The position numbers were made by a program, and so were the translations under genes. DNA of 5,569 nucleotides from Sedimentisphaerales bacterium (GTDB lineage: Bacteria; Planctomycetota; Phycisphaerae; Sedimentisphaerales; SM23-30): positions 1 to 5,569 of the forward strand of contig DAOWIP010000221.1 of assembly GCA_030640865.1 (NCBI GenBank). The letters are read 5' to 3'. Numbering within the stretch: the first letter of the stretch is position 1; each line of letters begins with the position of its first letter. This document shows positions 4,219 through 5,569 of this stretch, piece after piece. The notes under the pieces are model-generated. The model was not told the DNA's origin. It worked only from the letters and a program-made list of their open reading frames with translations, and searched no databases.

Positions 4219-5569
4219 ATGTCTGAAACTGTATTACTGATCAATCCGCCGATTTACGATTTTGCGGCTTACGACTTATTCAGTAAACCGCTGGGACTGC
4301 TGTATCTAACCGCCTTTTTGCGTAAGGCCGGTTATGATGTTCGGCTGCTTGACGCACTTGATCGGGGCCATCCTGAATTGTCGGCTCGTTTTGGCCCGGC
4401 CCGCGTCAAACCCAACGGCACAGGCAAGTACCATAACGAGATTATCGAACGGCCGAAATGTCTGCGGCACATACCTCGTAACTACAGCCGTTACGGCATA
4501 CCGATCAAGATGCTTACGGAACTTCTCGCCGGTGAATACCGGGAAAACAAACCGGCAGCCGTGATTGTTACAAGCATGATGACTTATTGGTATCCCGGCG
4601 TAGTTGAGGTTATCGAACATATTCGGCGGATAATGCCTGATATTCCTGTCGCGTTGGGTGGGGTATATGCCAGACTGTTGCCCGAACATGCCAAACAGGT
4701 TTGTACGCCTGATGTGATTTTTACTCAAAATGGTTTTCTGCCCGAACTGAAATGGCTTGACGGACTGACTCAAAAGAAAAGGGACTATAGCACGATATGC
4801 GATGGGTTTTTGGCCTGGCCTGGCCCGGCGTATGATCTTTACAGCCGGCTCGACTATCTTACCCTGATAACAAGCCTCGGCTGTCCGTTTAATTGTGATT
4901 ATTGTGCCGGTCGGCTGCTGCAACCTCAACTGCGGCAGATGGAGCCGGAATCTTTTATTGACCAGGTTCTTTCTTTGCTTACTTTACTTGGCGATAACCG
5001 TCCCCGTTACAATATCGCTTTTATGGATGACGCTTTGTTGGCCAACGCGGACCGCCATATCATTCCTATATTATGCCGACTGCGGGAGCTTGACTTGCCG
5101 TTGCGTTTTTATTGTCCTAACGGCCTTCATTGCCGTTTCATTACTTCGGAAATTGCTGAATTGATGTACGCCAATCATTTCGAGATGGTCCGGCTCAGCT
5201 ATGAATCATCTGATACGGCGGCCCGCTGGCAGAGGGCAAGTGATGATAAGGTAACCGACCGCGACTTCCACCGTGCTATCGAACATCTCATTCGTGCCGG
5301 CTATCGACCGTCGCAATTAGAGGCGTATATACTTACCGGGCTACCCGGCCAGAGTATGAACGAAATCGAACAATCCGCTCAGGTGGTGCATGAGCTTGGC
5401 GTCCGTCTCCGCCGTTGTCCGGTAATCCACGGGTACCCGATCGGGTATCTCATGCCGCAGGGTCGCCAACCATCTTTCTCGAGGGCTCATGTCCGTTCCC
5501 CCGTCTCTACAGGCGAACCTCCGATTGTCAGTCCCCATCCCCTGCGATATCGCGAAGAAACAGTGACCG
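4219..5569 (+). CDS. B12-binding-domain radical SAM protein, 3' part lost at a junction
   Basis: The frame opens at ATG 4219 and stays open to the window edge (450 codons). Residues 1 to about 200 look like an N-terminal cobalamin-binding Rossmann domain: VLLINPP (5-11), VIVTS (115-119), ALGGVYARLLPEHA (145-158); no canonical DxHxxG motif is visible. From about 215 a radical SAM barrel follows, with C222, C226 and C229 in GCPFNCDYC (Cx3Cx2C, the 4Fe-4S ligands), then FMDDALL (268-274) and ILTGLPGQ (371-378). Related proteins continue after the segment ending VVHELGVRLR (389-398) with a loop resembling SPIPGT. Here the sequence instead becomes Pro/Arg-rich and family-unlike because the opposite strand encodes a URO-D-type N-terminus. 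The true gene is thus supported only to about 5412. The start is 9 nt after the previous stop with a weak ribosome site, suggesting translational coupling. Substrate unknown. Confidence 0.85.
   Translation, partial: MSETVLLINPPIYDFAAYDLFSKPLGLLYLTAFLRKAGYDVRLLDALDRGHPELSARFGPARVKPNGTGKYHNEIIERPKCLRHIPRNYSRYGIPIKMLTELLAGEYRENKPAAVIVTSMMTYWYPGVVEVIEHIRRIMPDIPVALGGVYARLLPEHAKQVCTPDVIFTQNGFLPELKWLDGLTQKKRDYSTICDGFLAWPGPAYDLYSRLDYLTLITSLGCPFNCDYCAGRLLQPQLRQMEPESFIDQVLSLLTLLGDNRPRYNIAFMDDALLANADRHIIPILCRLRELDLPLRFYCPNGLHCRFITSEIAELMYANHFEMVRLSYESSDTAARWQRASDDKVTDRDFHRAIEHLIRAGYRPSQLEAYILTGLPGQSMNEIEQSAQVVHELGVRLRRCPVIHGYPIGYLMPQGRQPSFSRAHVRSPVSTGEPPIVSPHPLRYREETVT
5341..5490 (-). pseudogene. N-terminal fragment of a URO-D-family protein (uroporphyrinogen decarboxylase / corrinoid methyltransferase type)
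   Basis: On the minus strand ATG 5490 opens MSPRERWLATLRHEIPDRVP, then VDY-R-TTAETDAKLMHHLS. This matches the N-terminus of URO-D-family proteins from planctomycetes and relatives (M-x-P-R-E-R-W/L-x-A-x-L, then DRVPxDYW-AT-x-E). R24 (CGG, 5421-5419) is where Trp is common. Members are decarboxylases or corrinoid-dependent methyltransferases of roughly 350 residues. Here the frame ends at TAG 5343-5341 after 49 codons, inside the complement of the radical SAM gene, so the gene is cut off. A GGGGGA about 6 nt upstream supports ATG 5490 over an in-frame ATG at 5538. Whether this is a real broken gene or an assembly chimera cannot be decided here; the intact gene is not in the window. Confidence 0.6.
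5365..5420. other. probable junction between two unrelated head-on gene fragments
   Basis: To the left, the plus strand reads as radical SAM up to about HELGVRLR (ending 5412). To the right, the minus strand reads as a URO-D N-terminus from 5490 downward. Neither gene continues as its family should past this zone. The minus-strand segment AETDAKLMHHLS (5412-5377) still looks URO-D-like while the plus strand still looks radical SAM-like, so the exact joint is ambiguous over several tens of bases. That pattern suggests a shared or similar short sequence at the joint. Confidence 0.55.

Noticed and set aside
4306..4929. Minus-strand open frame of 207 codons
   Set aside because: It is antisense to the B12-binding half of the radical SAM gene, whose plus-strand frame carries the LLINPP start and the Cx3Cx2C cluster motif.
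1..5569. CRISPR array, tRNA or rRNA gene, insertion sequence, toxin-antitoxin or phage defence system
   Set aside because: I found no spaced direct repeats, no cloverleaf-like segment, no transposase motif and no terminal inverted repeats; nearly all of the window is accounted for by the enzyme genes and short intergenic regions.

Overview
The window is 5.57 kb of compact, moderately GC-rich bacterial DNA. The protein families point to a planctomycete or a relative in the PVC group, probably assembled from a metagenome: a Tat-exported Gfo/Idh/MocA-type N-terminus, a DUF6807 ('PmoA-like') protein, a cytosolic Gfo/Idh/MocA dehydrogenase, an enolase-superfamily enzyme, a B12-binding radical SAM protein and a fragment of a URO-D-family methyltransferase. 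This taxonomic reading is an inference from gene content; no marker gene is present.

Layout. The minus strand carries a secreted DUF6807 protein (1434 to 163), followed 47 nt downstream by the first 38 codons of a Tat-signal protein (115 to 1) that runs off the left edge. A 238-nt divergent intergenic region (1435-1672) holds two back-to-back sigma70-like promoters, a 25-bp inverted repeat over the rightward -10 box, and a perfect 19-bp palindrome in the leftward leader. The plus strand carries a Gfo/Idh/MocA oxidoreductase (1673-2725), an enolase-superfamily enzyme (2806-4209) with a 15-bp palindrome against its ribosome binding site, and a B12-binding radical SAM gene (from 4219, 9 nt after the previous stop). 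All three probably form one transcription unit.

Right end. The radical SAM reading frame stays open to the window edge, but it stops looking like its family at about residue 398. From there the opposite strand reads as the N-terminus of a URO-D-family protein starting at 5490. Two genes thus run head-on into each other and both lose their C-terminal parts, which is best explained by a chimeric assembly or a real rearrangement joint near 5365-5420.

Function. The gene content fits catabolism of a sugar, sugar acid or cyclitol: an oxidoreductase and an enolase-superfamily dehydratase, racemase or epimerase in the cytoplasm, with an exported DUF6807 protein and probably an exported oxidoreductase outside. 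The substrate cannot be read from the sequence. The radical SAM gene has no obvious role in that pathway. I see no RNA gene, CRISPR array, insertion sequence or phage feature, and no clear evidence for a wholly new system.
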